A stretch of 54,582 bases of DNA from an uncultured Pirellulaceae bacterium. GTDB taxonomy: Bacteria > Planctomycetota > Planctomycetia > Pirellulales > Pirellulaceae. The notes beneath the pieces are model-generated. The model had not been told where the DNA came from, searched no databases, and saw only the letters and a list, made by a program, of their open reading frames with translations. The stretch lies in assembly GCA_937929805.1 (NCBI GenBank), contig CALFUT010000073.1:1-54582 (forward strand), read 5' to 3'. Numbering within the stretch: the first letter of the stretch is position 1; each line of letters opens with the position of its first letter. A program made the position numbers and the translations under genes. This document shows, piece after piece, positions 15,536 to 24,477 of the stretch.

Positions 15536-18291
15536 TGCGGAAACTGGCTCTGTTGGCGTCGGCGGCTAGCGGCTTGCATGGCCAATAGAATCCCAAAGAT
15601 TACCGATGGTGATGGTTCCGGAATCGCTGAACTGGCGGCCAGAGCAAACGCTGAGTTGTGATCGATGATCGCCCATGCGCTCGAGTTGTCAGAGCCAAAT
15701 ACGCCCAATTCAGGAGTTTGACCTTCTTCCAGTGAAGCCAAGTACTGGTCGTAGCTTCCGTCGAATCGCTGCTCGTCTAGGTAATCGCTGATTGAAATTG
15801 ATAGCCCGTCGACCAGCAGATTTGTATTGGGACTGTCGAAGCTAAGTTCTGAGTCCAAGACAATATTGCTGTTCCCAAACACAGCGTTTACCCAAAGATT
15901 GTCGTCGTTAAGCCACAGTACTTCCGCTCGATTGACGGACGCGGCGATGGCATCAAAGGTCAATTCGATTACATGTTGAGTGCCATCAAGCCCTGTGAAT
16001 TCGACGATGTCGGTGAACAGTGGAGTCGTGTCCGTGTCGGCGAAGGTGGTGCCGTCCAAGTTGTCGAGGCTGAAAAACGTCACCTCGGCTTCTGAGTCGC
16101 TGGTCAGAACGTCGGAATCAATCACCTGAAAAGTCGTCGGTGTGGATGCGATGAAGGAAGTGTTCTCCGGAGTGTTTTCAAGCGAGATTCCCTCACCGGC
16201 GAGCGTCGATCCAAATGCCAGCGTTGCTGTTCCCGTGGTCGCCTGAACGTCGTTGCTTCTTTCGAAAAAGTAATTTCTGGTCTGTCGAGAGTCTGTCGAG
16301 CCAAGAACGTTTAAGACACCGTCTCCTTCAGACCCTACATTGCCGATTGAGGTGCCCTCAACCGCCAATCGATTCAGGCCCACAACGCCATTTTGAAAAG
16401 TCAGTTCGATCGATGTTCGGAACCGGCGACCGAGGCCTCCAAGTTGATCCGTCGAAAGGCCTGAGTCATCGAAGGTGGGTGTGACTGTCAAAGTGCCGCC
16501 TGCTGAAAGGTCAAGATTGTTTAGGCCCGGCAGAGACCAGCGTGTGGAGCCGGTCGTCCGATCGTCAACCAGAAATATTTCCGCTTGAGTCTGGCTGGCG
16601 TCGAATTCTGTCTCGTTAGTGAAAGTGATCGAATCCGAGTCGGTGTAAGTTCCTGACTCCGTCGCACTTAGCTCGGTTCCTTGAATATTGATTCGATGGA
16701 CGTCAAACGTCGTTGTGGCGATGACGTTTTCACCCGGTAGGCCTTCACCCGTGACGCCGTTCCCTTCCGATAGCGTTCGAGTATGAACGTTGTTGTCAAA
16801 CGGGAACAAAGTTAATGAACGTCCATTCAGCAAAGGGACATCCAGATTCGTATGGGTGATGGTCGAGTTTTCAAAAGCGATCGTGTCATTTCCAATCGCG
16901 ACTAAGTCCGGGGAAAAATTGCTTTCGGCACCTTCAAAGGAAAACCAAGTAATATCGTCCGATCTGAGGGTGTTGTTTTCAACAACCGAGTAGCGATAGC
17001 CTAGGCTCAATCCAGACAGTGATTCACCGGGAAGATTCTCCAAGCTCTGGATCGCGTTGCTTGCGTCAAGGGCAACTCGCTGAGAACCTAATCCGTTTGT
17101 TGAATCAATTTGAAAATTTGCCGTCAGATTGACTGACGCGGTGTCGTCGCTTCCGTCAAAGACTTGCGTTCCGTCGAAGGTTGCTGCGATTGAGCCCTCG
17201 GTATTACCGAGATCAAAACTGTTTAGCTGAATTTGAGTGGTTCCTTCGTTCGTGCCTCGCGTCCGTAACGTTACCGTGTCCGTCTGAGAAACTGAAACGG
17301 GCGGTTGGTTTGCTATAAAGCGTCCCAAATTAACGGTACTGTTTGTGAGTCTACGGTTCGCAAGCACGTTGCCGGATCCTGAGATAGCAGCATTTAAACT
17401 TAGGGTCGCGGGGGATTGCCCGTCCACTTGGGGCACTGAAAACAAAGTGTTTTGGCGTTCGAGCGTGAGTGTTTGGTCGTCAGCAAGTCGAAACTCTAGT
17501 GGGCTAAGACCTTCAAGATCTAGAGACCGTGGAATCGCAGGAGCGCGGGATGTGGTTTCATTGACTCGTTCATCGATATCGTTGCCCGACCTCTCAAGAT
17601 CTAGGGTGAGTGGGCTTAAGATCGATGACTGGGTAGGTCCAAGCTCGAATGTGCGAGCGACCGTTTCCGTTTGGCCGGCAATCGTCACGTAATCGGCTTC
17701 CCAAAACCAGTTGCCGCCATACGCCGTCTCAACGTCGCCGCTGCCATTGGTGTAGGAAGTCGCACCAGACAGGCCGGTGTTTTGGTACTCGTATCGACCC
17801 GATCCGGTTTGGTAAACATCAAACGTGTGGCTCTGATTGGCTCCGTTGAACTGAACGTCTGTCTCGCTCGTGCTTTGGATCAGCAGACCATTGGGCAAAA
17901 GAGCGTAGCCACCCGCAGCAACATCGATTGCGAAAGACGGAATCGGATTGTCCACCACACCATCCATGTCCAGATCTTCGTCCGCAAACGTTTCACTTGT
18001 TAATGTCAGCGTTCCAAGTCTCAGCAGGCTGCTGTTTGTAACCTGACGCCCACTAGAACCAAAATCGATCGTTCCTGTTAAAGCTCTGTTCAGAAGAACA
18101 GGCGGTTCAAGCTGTGGTTCTTCCGCCGTTGCCGAGACCGAGATGATCGATCCCAGAATCAATGCGACGAGGAATGTTGCAGGAAAAATGGGAGTGGAAT
18201 TCTTTGAAGTGTTTGGTGTCATGATGAAAATGGTCTTGATCTTGGACTTGGAAGCAATCGTTGAGGCGAAAGAAAATTCTCTTTTGTACAT
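15520..18291 (-). CDS. large secreted PEP-CTERM protein
   Basis: 923 residues. The start at 18291 has GGAG 5 nt upstream; a later ATG at 18222 would give a more standard signal peptide (PIFPATFLVALILGSIISVSATA), so the longer form has an extended signal region. The body is a Thr/Ser/Asn/Asp-rich chain without Cys, full of short beta-strand patterns, as in extracellular adhesins or matrix proteins. It ends IPEPSPSVIFGILLAM and a basic RRR segment: a Pro-Glu-Pro box, helix and Arg cluster that direct exosortase sorting. The C-terminus runs a further dozen residues past the Arg cluster, longer than usual. No exosortase gene is in the window. Function unknown; cell-surface or matrix role inferred. 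Confidence 0.8.
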   Translation of the reverse strand: MYKREFSFASTIASKSKIKTIFIMTPNTSKNSTPIFPATFLVALILGSIISVSATAEEPQLEPPVLLNRALTGTIDFGSSGRQVTNSSLLRLGTLTLTSETFADEDLDMDGVVDNPIPSFAIDVAAGGYALLPNGLLIQSTSETDVQFNGANQSHTFDVYQTGSGRYEYQNTGLSGATSYTNGSGDVETAYGGNWFWEADYVTIAGQTETVARTFELGPTQSSILSPLTLDLERSGNDIDERVNETTSRAPAIPRSLDLEGLSPLEFRLADDQTLTLERQNTLFSVPQVDGQSPATLSLNAAISGSGNVLANRRLTNSTVNLGRFIANQPPVSVSQTDTVTLRTRGTNEGTTQIQLNSFDLGNTEGSIAATFDGTQVFDGSDDTASVNLTANFQIDSTNGLGSQRVALDASNAIQSLENLPGESLSGLSLGYRYSVVENNTLRSDDITWFSFEGAESNFSPDLVAIGNDTIAFENSTITHTNLDVPLLNGRSLTLFPFDNNVHTRTLSEGNGVTGEGLPGENVIATTTFDVHRINIQGTELSATESGTYTDSDSITFTNETEFDASQTQAEIFLVDDRTTGSTRWSLPGLNNLDLSAGGTLTVTPTFDDSGLSTDQLGGLGRRFRTSIELTFQNGVVGLNRLAVEGTSIGNVGSEGDGVLNVLGSTDSRQTRNYFFERSNDVQATTGTATLAFGSTLAGEGISLENTPENTSFIASTPTTFQVIDSDVLTSDSEAEVTFFSLDNLDGTTFADTDTTPLFTDIVEFTGLDGTQHVIELTFDAIAASVNRAEVLWLNDDNLWVNAVFGNSNIVLDSELSFDSPNTNLLVDGLSISISDYLDEQRFDGSYDQYLASLEEGQTPELGVFGSDNSSAWAIIDHNSAFALAASSAIPEPSPSVIFGILLAMQAASRRRQQSQFPHHGPA

Positions 18292-18761
18292 GTGTCTCCG
18301 CAGAGGGTGCCGCTAACCGGGCGGACCTTGATGGACGACTCATTGGGCGTCACTGATCGAGTCGAGATTTTTGCTCAGGCGTGACGTGGGTTTTCCGATT
18401 TTGCGGAAATTTCATTTGAGTTTCCTACTTAGAGACGGTTTTGAAAGTGCCTTTTGATGCCTATGTGAGCCCACAAGTCATCGTTCTGCACGCCAAGAGC
18501 CAGCATATCGACCTCCGCTGTTACGGCAAATTTGAGGTTTTAAAACAGTCTCTTAGGGAAGTGGCTGGGTAAACCCCTGCAATCAGCGGAGAAAGTTAAT
18601 GGAGTTTTGAATGTCCTGAGCGGTCGATTTAAACCTGTCTTTTGCGATCGACGGAAAGCATTGAGGGGGCGAAACACAAGATGCCGACGACGATAGGAAG
18701 TGGGAAGAACAACGCGTTCCGCAAGTGTTGACGCTGCCCTTCCCTTCTTCCCCATTCGTGT
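18292..18761. other. intergenic stretch of about 470 bp
   Basis: It holds the upstream region of the PEP-CTERM gene, the MITE-like element at 18432-18552 and the region beyond the end of the Cys-rich protein gene. No gene was found. Confidence 0.5.
18432..18552. mobile_element. MITE-like element with terminal inverted repeats and TTA target duplication
   Basis: The left end GAGACGGTTTTGAAA (18432-18446) and right end TTTTAAAACAGTCTC (18538-18552) are inverted copies with two mismatches. Immediately outside both ends stands TTA (18429-18431 and 18553-18555), a plausible 3-bp target duplication. The 121-bp interior has no coding frame. Ends of the GAGAC-nGTTTT type resemble those of IS5-superfamily insertion sequences, so this could be a non-autonomous derivative. 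No transposase is nearby. Confidence 0.55.
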
Positions 18762-19391
18762 TTACAAGACGCCGTTCTGGGTCAAGACTCGGATCAGATC
18801 GGCTCGGATGTCTGGTCGAGTGTTCCAGACTTCTAAACTCGGATAGCAGATAGTTGCGCCAGCGACTCGCATTTTTTCGTTGGCGGAAAGGCTGTTGATG
18901 ATCGTGCCGTACTCGGGGAATTGATTTTTCAGTCCGCAGATACTTCCGTTGCTGCGATCCAAGTACGCATTGATCTGGGCAAGGACCTGACCGTGTGGTA
19001 TTTCACCGCCCTGCCCTTGAGTCATCGTACCGGCCGGTTGCGGAACGGCTTGGACAACCGACTGGCCGCTTGAAATGCTGCCGGTATAGGTGCTGTTATT
19101 TGCAGTTGCATCGCATTCTGCGCAACCAGACGATGCTGGCTTGTAAGAAGTCACGGGCGCTGAAACCACAGGCGCTGAATGAACGATCGCCGCGGGAGTG
19201 CACGCAGTGACCACTGGGGTTGTGGCCGGCTGGCAACAGACCGTTGGGCTTGGTGTGACGACGCAACATGTGGTGACGATGCAGCATCTTGGAGCGCAGC
19301 GTCGCCCCAATCGTCTGCCGGCGGCATCTGCCGTATCAACAGTCATTCCAACGATAGCCAGTAAAGAAAGTGCAAAAATTAGTCGCTTCAT
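18762..19391 (-). CDS. exported Cys-rich protein sharing a C-terminal module with the caspase next door
   Basis: 209 residues. A signal peptide (MKRLIFALSLLAIVGMTVDTADA) leads to a low-complexity segment with Cys pairs (residues 32-54: C, CC, CC, CC) and a Pro/Val/Thr stretch. Residues 150-209 form a compact module, SICGLKNQFPEY, NEKMRVAGATICYPS, LIRVLTQNGVL, that matches two copies at the end of the caspase-like protein encoded 113 bp upstream. GGAG lies 8 nt before the ATG. It is the last gene of a three-gene minus-strand operon. I recognise no family for the module; a shared ligand or partner outside the cytoplasm is inferred. Confidence 0.78.
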   Translation of the reverse strand: MKRLIFALSLLAIVGMTVDTADAAGRRLGRRCAPRCCIVTTCCVVTPSPTVCCQPATTPVVTACTPAAIVHSAPVVSAPVTSYKPASSGCAECDATANNSTYTGSISSGQSVVQAVPQPAGTMTQGQGGEIPHGQVLAQINAYLDRSNGSICGLKNQFPEYGTIINSLSANEKMRVAGATICYPSLEVWNTRPDIRADLIRVLTQNGVL

Positions 19392-19504
19392 GGTTTACTC
19401 CAAGTAAGTGTTTGCATTTGGCAATCGAACAAACGCCAAACGTAAAAGTCAAAAAAATGCGGGAAGACTCCTTCCCAGAGTCATGATGTTCGAATCATGG
19501 TGTT

Positions 19505-21460
19505 TCATTCTTCTAGGATGCGGGACTCTCTGAGCACGCGAATGAACGTGCGACGCATGTTGGGTTTTCGGTCCCATGTCGCCTTTGACGGAAAGCAAAT
19601 CGACAGTCCGGGTAGGACCTCAAACTTTTCGCTTTTGTCGAGTGTGTCCATGATCGCTTTGTAGCCGTCGACGTATTCGACCAGCCCACAGACATCGGCA
19701 TCGATTCGCTCGACGAATCCAAACGCGGCATCTTTTGCCACCGCAAAGGATGGTTCGGGTCGACCGGCAAAGTTACGTTTGGCAGCGATGGTTCGAGAGT
19801 TAAGAACACCCACCGACGTTAAAATACGAATTACGCTGGCTCGAAATTCACGGTCGCCGTACCAGATCGCTTGGCCGGGAAAACAGATGACCGTTCCGCT
19901 TAGTCGCAGTTTTTGGCTTCGTGTGAGTTGTTTTAAAACGCGGTTGTATTCCGGGTAATGCTTCTGGAAACTGCAGATGTCAGGGATCTTAGGGTTGTGC
20001 TCCACGTGGTTCGTGACCGCTTTCAACACTTCTTGGAAAGTTGGTTCGATGGCCGGGACGACAACGGTTTGCGGAGCCGGTTTGTTGGCCTCGCGTGCCG
20101 GCCGATTGGGGCGAAAGTTTGGCTGCGTGCTGGGGAGCTTAATTTTGAAGTCTGCTGGGGATGGTCGGCTCGCAAAATTGCTAATGTTGGTCAAAGAAGA
20201 CGCGTATTGTCCTCCGCGATGGGTGACCGAAATTCGAAACTGCCCGTTTCGTTCCCGGGTCATCCCAAAGTGGTATCGGAGCTCTGCTTTTCCTCGCTGG
20301 TCCGTCGCCGCCGAAGCGAGCGTGATCGATTCTTCTCGATCGATGTCCGAAAAGACTAGCTTGACCTGTGCGCCCTGAAGTTGAGTTCCTTCGTTTGACA
20401 ACACGTAAACGCGTGCCGTTCGTTCTGGATCGGGTTGCACGACGACGGGTGCGAGGGCGATCTTGCTGGCTTCACCATAAACCACTTGCATGTCAGGAGT
20501 CTGGCCGCCGCGTGTGCTCATGGCCGAGCGTACATGTCGATAGAGTTCATCGATTTCAATTTGTTGGCTGCTATCGGCATCCGTCGCCGCGTCACCAAGG
20601 ACGCTCAAGCCGTCGACCAAATGTTTGGTGAACACTTGCTCGCCCGCGATTTGATCAAATGCACTGCCGGCCAAAATGACAAAGCTTGAGTCAGTCGGGG
20701 TGGTTGACGGGGTTCCTGACGGTTTTGTGTTGAGAATGCTGTTGGGATGTTTGGCGGTGCTGAGGCGAATCGCCTTTCCCGGCAGAGGAATTTGGTCCGC
20801 CTGAGCCGCATGGCAGCAGTCGAGAATCAATAGTTTTTCGGGAATGTCGGCGGCGGCCAACAAACGTGAAATTTCGTTCTTGGAAAGCGCGTTCGTGAGT
20901 GCGCCATTGTTTTCCGCGGCGTCGATCGCGGGTAGCAGCAGGTCTGTTGCTTTTGCTCCTGCGGAGTCTGTCACGGCACAGCCATGCCCAGAGTAGTAAA
21001 CGATAAGCGTTTGAACGTTGCCCTGTTCGGCCGCGTCAATGAAGTTCTGGATTCGGTTGCGAAGCGTTCTGAATCGTACCTCTAGCATTGCCTTGCGATT
21101 TAGCTGGGTCGGTTGATCGACGACCACGGAAATGTTTTTAGGATCGAAACCGCACCGCTCTTGGAGGATTTCTCCAAACTCAATGGCGTCGCTTGAAGAT
21201 GAAGTCAGGGGCGTCAGATCGAAATAGTTGTCGATGCCAATCAGGATTGCCCAGCGTTCTGGTTGTCGAGCCTCGACGGCTGAGGAGCTTAAGATCGTCA
21301 GGATGGCGATCAAGAAAAAACGAATGAGGAGCTTTGGTGCGAAGCCTGAACGGTCGGTGGACTGCATTGTGTTTCTCAGACCAGTCCCAAAGAGGATTCG
21401 TTTCGTTGTTTTCTTGTTGTGCATAGTTGTCTCAGCAGGCTGAATAGGGGTGGCCGACAA
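19505..21460 (-). CDS. secreted caspase-like peptidase (C14) with two C-terminal novel repeats
   Basis: 651 residues. The TTG start at 21460 has GGAGG 7 nt upstream; ATG 21424 is an alternative. A long N-region and hydrophobic helix (LLIRFFLIAILTILSSSAVEA) export the protein. Residues 68-340 form a caspase domain with WAILIGIDNYF, catalytic His159 in YYSGHG and catalytic Cys (216) in ILDCCHA, so it is predicted active. Residues 345-430 look like an Ig-like beta sandwich. Two copies of a 60-residue module follow: 494-553 (DICSFQKHYPEY, VICFP, IRILTSVGVL) and 590-649 (DVCGLVEYVDGY, SICFP, IRVLRESRIL). The upstream gene encodes a dihaem DUF4384 protein, the downstream gene the third copy. Substrate unknown; bacterial caspases usually prefer Arg or Lys. 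Confidence 0.88.
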   Translation of the reverse strand: MSATPIQPAETTMHNKKTTKRILFGTGLRNTMQSTDRSGFAPKLLIRFFLIAILTILSSSAVEARQPERWAILIGIDNYFDLTPLTSSSSDAIEFGEILQERCGFDPKNISVVVDQPTQLNRKAMLEVRFRTLRNRIQNFIDAAEQGNVQTLIVYYSGHGCAVTDSAGAKATDLLLPAIDAAENNGALTNALSKNEISRLLAAADIPEKLLILDCCHAAQADQIPLPGKAIRLSTAKHPNSILNTKPSGTPSTTPTDSSFVILAGSAFDQIAGEQVFTKHLVDGLSVLGDAATDADSSQQIEIDELYRHVRSAMSTRGGQTPDMQVVYGEASKIALAPVVVQPDPERTARVYVLSNEGTQLQGAQVKLVFSDIDREESITLASAATDQRGKAELRYHFGMTRERNGQFRISVTHRGGQYASSLTNISNFASRPSPADFKIKLPSTQPNFRPNRPAREANKPAPQTVVVPAIEPTFQEVLKAVTNHVEHNPKIPDICSFQKHYPEYNRVLKQLTRSQKLRLSGTVICFPGQAIWYGDREFRASVIRILTSVGVLNSRTIAAKRNFAGRPEPSFAVAKDAAFGFVERIDADVCGLVEYVDGYKAIMDTLDKSEKFEVLPGLSICFPSKATWDRKPNMRRTFIRVLRESRILEE

Positions 21461-21532
21461 GTGTTGGCCTCCGTCATTTGTTTCCGTTGTTTTGATTTTC
21501 GAAATGGCGTACGTGAACGGATCGCATTTCGT

Positions 21533-23851
21533 TTAATTTGACTTTGTCCTGCATGTCCAGCGATCAGTGGCCCATTCGTTTGGTGAAAAATTCTGTTCGA
21601 TCGACGCCGTCGTTTGGTCGAGATTTCCAGCTGTATCGCCGAGTGTGATCAGTCCCTGCGACGCCAGACGCGAGGGCGTGACACCAGCCAGCGGCAACGG
21701 TCGCTTCGTGGCGATGACTTTCATCGAGGTTGAGCCGTGGGGTTCACCCACGACTAGCGTCATCCCGTTGCGGATCATCTTGGGGGTCGGGAAAACGTAG
21801 CGGCGCCCGGGTTCGATCTTGAACTCCGGGTGATGAGCGTTGGGAAGGAGCAGCGTTGTCTCGCCAGAGGGATCCGTTGAAACAACGGTGACGAAGCAAG
21901 CCTCATTGGTTCGAATTTCGCACTCAATGTTCTCGCCCTCAAAGAAGGTGTCTTTGTCTCCGAGAGCGTCCATCGTGACTGAGAGCTTGCCCCCTTTGTG
22001 GTAAACGTTCATGAGTCCGTTCTCTTGAGTGATCGCTTGGCCTTTGTCGGGATCACCACCGAAAAATGGGAACTGAAGTGGGGTGAAGTCACGGACCTCG
22101 CCCATTCCAATCCGCGGAGCAATGTTCCGATAGGTTGCCACGTATTTTTGCCTTTTCAGTCCTCCAACCTTTATTCTTTGCAGGATGCGACGTGTTGATT
22201 CGTTCCGCTCCATCAGTTCCTCGAAGTCCTCGACCGAGAGGCCAAACTCTGCGGCGGCCGCTTGAACGTCCAGCACCTGAGCAAACTGGTCAAACAACGC
22301 TCGAACAGGTTCGGTGGCTCCGATGCGAGTGATGCCCGTCCTTTGCAGCACGGCAAGGAACCGGTCCCGATCTTCTTTGACCAACGGGACGAATTGGTCA
22401 GCGGCCGGATACAACTCCCGAATCCTCTCAAGTTCGTCCAAGCTGAAACGGACAAATGCGTCCTCCGCATTGATCCGGACTTTGTCCAACGTGTTCAGTT
22501 TTGCCTCGTTCTCCGGCTTCATGCCTTGGTAGTGGCACGACATGCAGGAGATTCCGTTGATGATCTGGCCGCCTCGCATGCTGTCGTCATGAACGATCGA
22601 ATTGGGGGCAATGCTAATTCGACGACCGTCTGCAGTGGCCAGCACGTAAGCCTGATATCCGTTTGGCAGGGTGTAGATGACTTCGCCACCATCATGCTGA
22701 AAGCCGAATTCTGAATTCGTGATGTCTGCTGGTCCAAGTGGATTTTGGAACAGGTCTTGTTTCGCCGTGTTGCCTTCGAAATCGTAGCTAATCCAATAAG
22801 ACCCACTGTTGCCGGCCGAGTGGCGTTCCACCATTCGGTTGTTTTGTGACACACCAGATTCTCCAAAACCCGCGCGAGCCACCCTGCCGTCGCGGATGTT
22901 CTTGGCACGGTCGACTTGAAGCCGATCCTCGAGTGCCTGAAGGTTGGGTTCGATCTTCAGTAGGTCGTGATACAGCGGCGGTTGGGATGCCGCAAATACA
23001 AACCAATCGGCGCGCATGTGAGGAAGCAAAGCAGGTGTGGCGGAGGAGATCACCTTCCGCAGACCATCGCGAGATTTTTGGCCGTACGGGTAGTGCGTGA
23101 CCATTCGGTTCCAGTCTTCGTGATCCCAGCCGATGTCACGAAGATCAAATCGAAAGATCGTCCGAGCCTTATCGACGGCAATGACGCGTCGTGAAGTGGG
23201 GGCGTTATCCATCCCCAGAATGTCTGGTGAACATGACAGACTATTCAGAAGTTTCACCATTCCTTGGCGGTACAGTTCTAGCTCATCCGGGGTGATCGAT
23301 TGATTGTTGTGTAGATTAGTGAGCGTTAGGTAGCGAGCAAACTCAAGTCGACGACCGCTGAGTGCTTGTAGGTCGAGGGCAATTGTCTCGATGACGCTCT
23401 CTTGATCGATGATATTGCGGACGGATAGTTTTTGGTAACCTTCGCGATACTGTTCGCTAGGGCCGCCCCTAGCAATCCATTGCGTAACGACATCGATTTC
23501 CTCGGAGGTCAGCGCACCATTCCATTGGATGTCCTTCATCTTGCGTTTGGGCATCTCTGGATCATCACCCTCCAAGACTTCCTGCAAGCGAGAAGCTGAC
23601 GGTTCGTCCGCATCAAATTGATAATTGTCGGGATCGACCAATGCGACAAAATCCAACAGAAAGTCGACTCCTCCTCCCGCGTCTCCGTCGCGTTGATCGT
23701 GACACATGGTGCATTTTTGCTGGAAGATTTTTGTCAGTTGTTGGTCCAGTTGATCACCGACCGGCTGAGCATGCGTTGGTTCGGTTCCAAAACCAAAGGC
23801 GATCAGCGAAACGATAGCCGCAGCGGCGAAAGGAATTTTGGAGCGACTCAT
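21533..23851 (-). CDS. secreted dihaem c-type cytochrome protein with C-terminal DUF4384 domain
   Basis: 772 residues from ATG 23851; a TTG at 23875 lacks a ribosome site. The signal peptide MSRSKIPFAAAAIVSLIAFG is followed by a haem site CTMCH (47-51) in a planctomycete cytochrome-like domain with the expected MPKRKM and TQWIARGG segments. A second site CMSCH (436-440) lies in a middle domain I do not recognise. Residues of about 637-722 (EGENIECEIRTNEACFVTVV, TTLLLPNA, GRRYVFPTP, EPHGSTSMKVIA) match DUF4384, a domain often found with caspase-like peptidases. The caspase gene follows after 72 bp on the same strand. Periplasmic redox sensing coupled to the protease is a reasonable inference, not shown. 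Confidence 0.85.
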   Translation of the reverse strand: MSRSKIPFAAAAIVSLIAFGFGTEPTHAQPVGDQLDQQLTKIFQQKCTMCHDQRDGDAGGGVDFLLDFVALVDPDNYQFDADEPSASRLQEVLEGDDPEMPKRKMKDIQWNGALTSEEIDVVTQWIARGGPSEQYREGYQKLSVRNIIDQESVIETIALDLQALSGRRLEFARYLTLTNLHNNQSITPDELELYRQGMVKLLNSLSCSPDILGMDNAPTSRRVIAVDKARTIFRFDLRDIGWDHEDWNRMVTHYPYGQKSRDGLRKVISSATPALLPHMRADWFVFAASQPPLYHDLLKIEPNLQALEDRLQVDRAKNIRDGRVARAGFGESGVSQNNRMVERHSAGNSGSYWISYDFEGNTAKQDLFQNPLGPADITNSEFGFQHDGGEVIYTLPNGYQAYVLATADGRRISIAPNSIVHDDSMRGGQIINGISCMSCHYQGMKPENEAKLNTLDKVRINAEDAFVRFSLDELERIRELYPAADQFVPLVKEDRDRFLAVLQRTGITRIGATEPVRALFDQFAQVLDVQAAAAEFGLSVEDFEELMERNESTRRILQRIKVGGLKRQKYVATYRNIAPRIGMGEVRDFTPLQFPFFGGDPDKGQAITQENGLMNVYHKGGKLSVTMDALGDKDTFFEGENIECEIRTNEACFVTVVSTDPSGETTLLLPNAHHPEFKIEPGRRYVFPTPKMIRNGMTLVVGEPHGSTSMKVIATKRPLPLAGVTPSRLASQGLITLGDTAGNLDQTTASIEQNFSPNEWATDRWTCRTKSN

Positions 23852-24477
23852 GTCAGGCGGTTCCGTTTGAAGCAAGTAAGCAAGTTGGGAAGTAGGTTCT
23901 GATTTCTGAGGAAAACCATGCCGTGATGCGATTCGGGCCGGTTTTCCGTCGATTTTGGATAACCGGTGATGACGGTTTTCTTGGTTCCTGCGAGCGGCCG
24001 ACGCTGCGTGGCTACCTCATTGGCCGGCAAAAGCTCGCATTTAACGTTTTGTTGCAAAAAACGTCCTAACGAACGCACCTAGCAACCATCGATACTGAAT
24101 TTCAGCAATCTGCCAGCGGGTCTCCGAACCATCTCATTTCGAGGGTCGGGCGGTGGCCGGGAAAGTGACGAAGTGAAGCAGAAAAATCACAAAATTTTTT
24201 GTCACTTCCTTAAGTGCGCCGAATGCGCGAAAAAGTTTCGAAAAAGTTTTTCTTTTTGCGTCCCAAATGCCTTTTGTGAACGACTTATGTAGTTGCGGCG
24301 TCTGGTGATCGATGCAGGAAGATATTTTGTGTTGTCCCTAACACAGTTTTCTTGATCTTTGATCGATTGTCACCCTTTGTGATTAACAAGTCATTGCGCT
24401 TTGACTATGGTGAGAGGGTTTTGACCGCCGCTATTTTTGCGTTCTGCTTTTTCAGATCTTTGGCACTGGAGATAGAT
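23852..24477. other. divergent intergenic region of about 625 bp
   Basis: It lies between the minus-strand caspase operon and the plus-strand DUF1559 gene and should hold both promoters. AT-rich T and A tracts occur at 24188-24262, including two direct copies of GAAAAAGTTT (about 24228-24256). No coding frame is convincing. Confidence 0.4.

Noticed and set aside
24352-24477. TTG start for the DUF1559 protein at 24352
   Set aside because: It would place 42 residues before the prepilin leader; GTG 24478 has a GGAGA site and the standard leader.
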